The notes beneath the pieces were generated by a model. The model made no database searches, was not told where the DNA came from, and saw only the letters and a list, made by a program, of their open reading frames with translations. Both the position numbers and the translations under genes were made by a program. DNA of 6,029 bases. Source: a bacterium (GTDB taxonomy: Bacteria; Desulfobacterota; GWC2-55-46; S146-80; JALXFI01). Every line of letters begins with the position of its first letter. Position 1 is the stretch's first letter. Of the stretch, positions 5,681-6,029 are shown one piece after another. The stretch spans positions 1 through 6,029 of the forward strand of contig JALXFI010000117.1 of the NCBI GenBank assembly GCA_027069035.1, read 5' to 3'.

Positions 5681-6029
5681 ATGAAAGAAACTTACCGTAT
5701 TTATATTGAAGATGGGCTTGAAGACTCTTCTGCAGTAAAGAGGCTTAAAAAGGGCGGCCGCAAGGTTTTAAACCAAGACCACGAAGTCTCTTTGTTGGAT
5801 TTTCATGAGGGTAAAAAACATCTTCTTATCCATTATAAAAGGGGAGAGTCGATGCGTCCATGCGCATCGATGTCCAAAGAATATATATGCTGCAATGTGC
5901 AGGTGCTTGACACCGTAAGCAACTGTCCTTTTAAGTGCACATACTGTTTTCTTCAGGGCTACTTGAACGATAGAAGGATAAAGGTTGTGGGCGATATTGA
6001 AAGTGTGATGGAGGAGGTCAAAACAAAAG
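5681..6029 (+). CDS. Spore photoproduct lyase-like radical SAM protein, N-terminal part (3' truncated by window edge)
   Basis: The frame is open from the ATG at 5681 to the window end, giving 116 residues. The key motif is NCPFKCTYCFLQGYLN (81-96), a CX3CX2C radical SAM site (C82, C86, C89) that would hold a 4Fe-4S cluster and cleave SAM. The C.YC.LQ.YLN wording and its place near residue 90 match spore photoproduct lyases, which reverse the UV lesion 5-thyminyl-5,6-dihydrothymine. Three more cysteines lie just upstream (C61, C70, C71). The SPL catalytic cysteine (about 50 residues after the cluster) and the rest lie beyond the window, so true SPL activity cannot be judged. An in-frame TAG at 5678-5680 abuts the ATG and fixes the 5' limit. 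The ribosome site is weak (CCGGATT). An ATG at 5665 opens only a 14-codon frame. It probably belongs to the operon from 3236. Many non-sporulating bacteria carry such homologues of unknown role. Confidence 0.87.
   Translation, partial: MKETYRIYIEDGLEDSSAVKRLKKGGRKVLNQDHEVSLLDFHEGKKHLLIHYKRGESMRPCASMSKEYICCNVQVLDTVSNCPFKCTYCFLQGYLNDRRIKVVGDIESVMEEVKTK

Noticed and set aside
5665..5709. ATG at 5665 as the start of the radical SAM gene
   Set aside because: It opens only 14 codons and is in another frame. The radical SAM frame begins at the ATG at 5681, right after an in-frame stop.

Overview
The window reads as a stretch of Gram-negative, moderately AT-rich chromosome. The evidence is an outer-membrane-type glycine-zipper lipoprotein, a cyclopropane fatty acid synthase, an HDOD signalling protein, and a spore-photoproduct-lyase-like radical SAM gene in a non-Firmicute setting. 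This mix suggests a Desulfobacterota/Nitrospirota-like bacterium, but that is inference from gene content; no marker gene fixes the taxon. No rRNA, tRNA, CRISPR array, insertion sequence or phage gene was seen. No gene-free gap exceeds about 210 bases.

Layout. (1) Bases 1-472 (+) are the C-terminal part of a cyclopropane-fatty-acyl-phospholipid synthase, cut by the window edge. (2) Bases 473-678 are an AT-rich gap with an imperfect inverted repeat and a possible promoter. (3) Bases 679-1527 (+) encode a rhomboid intramembrane serine protease with an N-terminal four-cysteine zinc ribbon. (4) Bases 1554-1584 form a strong hairpin between convergent genes. (5) Bases 1596-2033 (-) encode a small glycine-zipper lipoprotein. 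(6) Bases 2193-3053 (-) encode an HDOD-domain protein with His-Asn where a true HD phosphohydrolase has His-Asp. (7) Bases 3054-3235 form a divergent control region with two back-to-back sigma70-like promoters and an 11-bp-arm inverted repeat over one of them. (8) From 3236 to the right edge (+) runs a tight gene set: a nucleoside-phosphorylase-like/GT2 glycosyltransferase fusion (3236-4690), a ParB-like protein overlapping it by one base (4690-5664), and, 16 bases on, the start of an SPL-like radical SAM protein (5681 to past the edge).

The last block is the most interesting part. It looks like one transcription unit that joins a nucleoside/base-recognising domain and a sugar transferase, a ParB-type DNA-associated protein without a ParA partner in view, and a radical SAM enzyme related to the thymine-dimer repair enzyme of spores. 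No such pathway is known to me; a link to DNA damage handling or nucleoside modification is a hypothesis. The left part (fatty acid synthase, rhomboid, lipoprotein) is envelope-related but is not an obvious operon.
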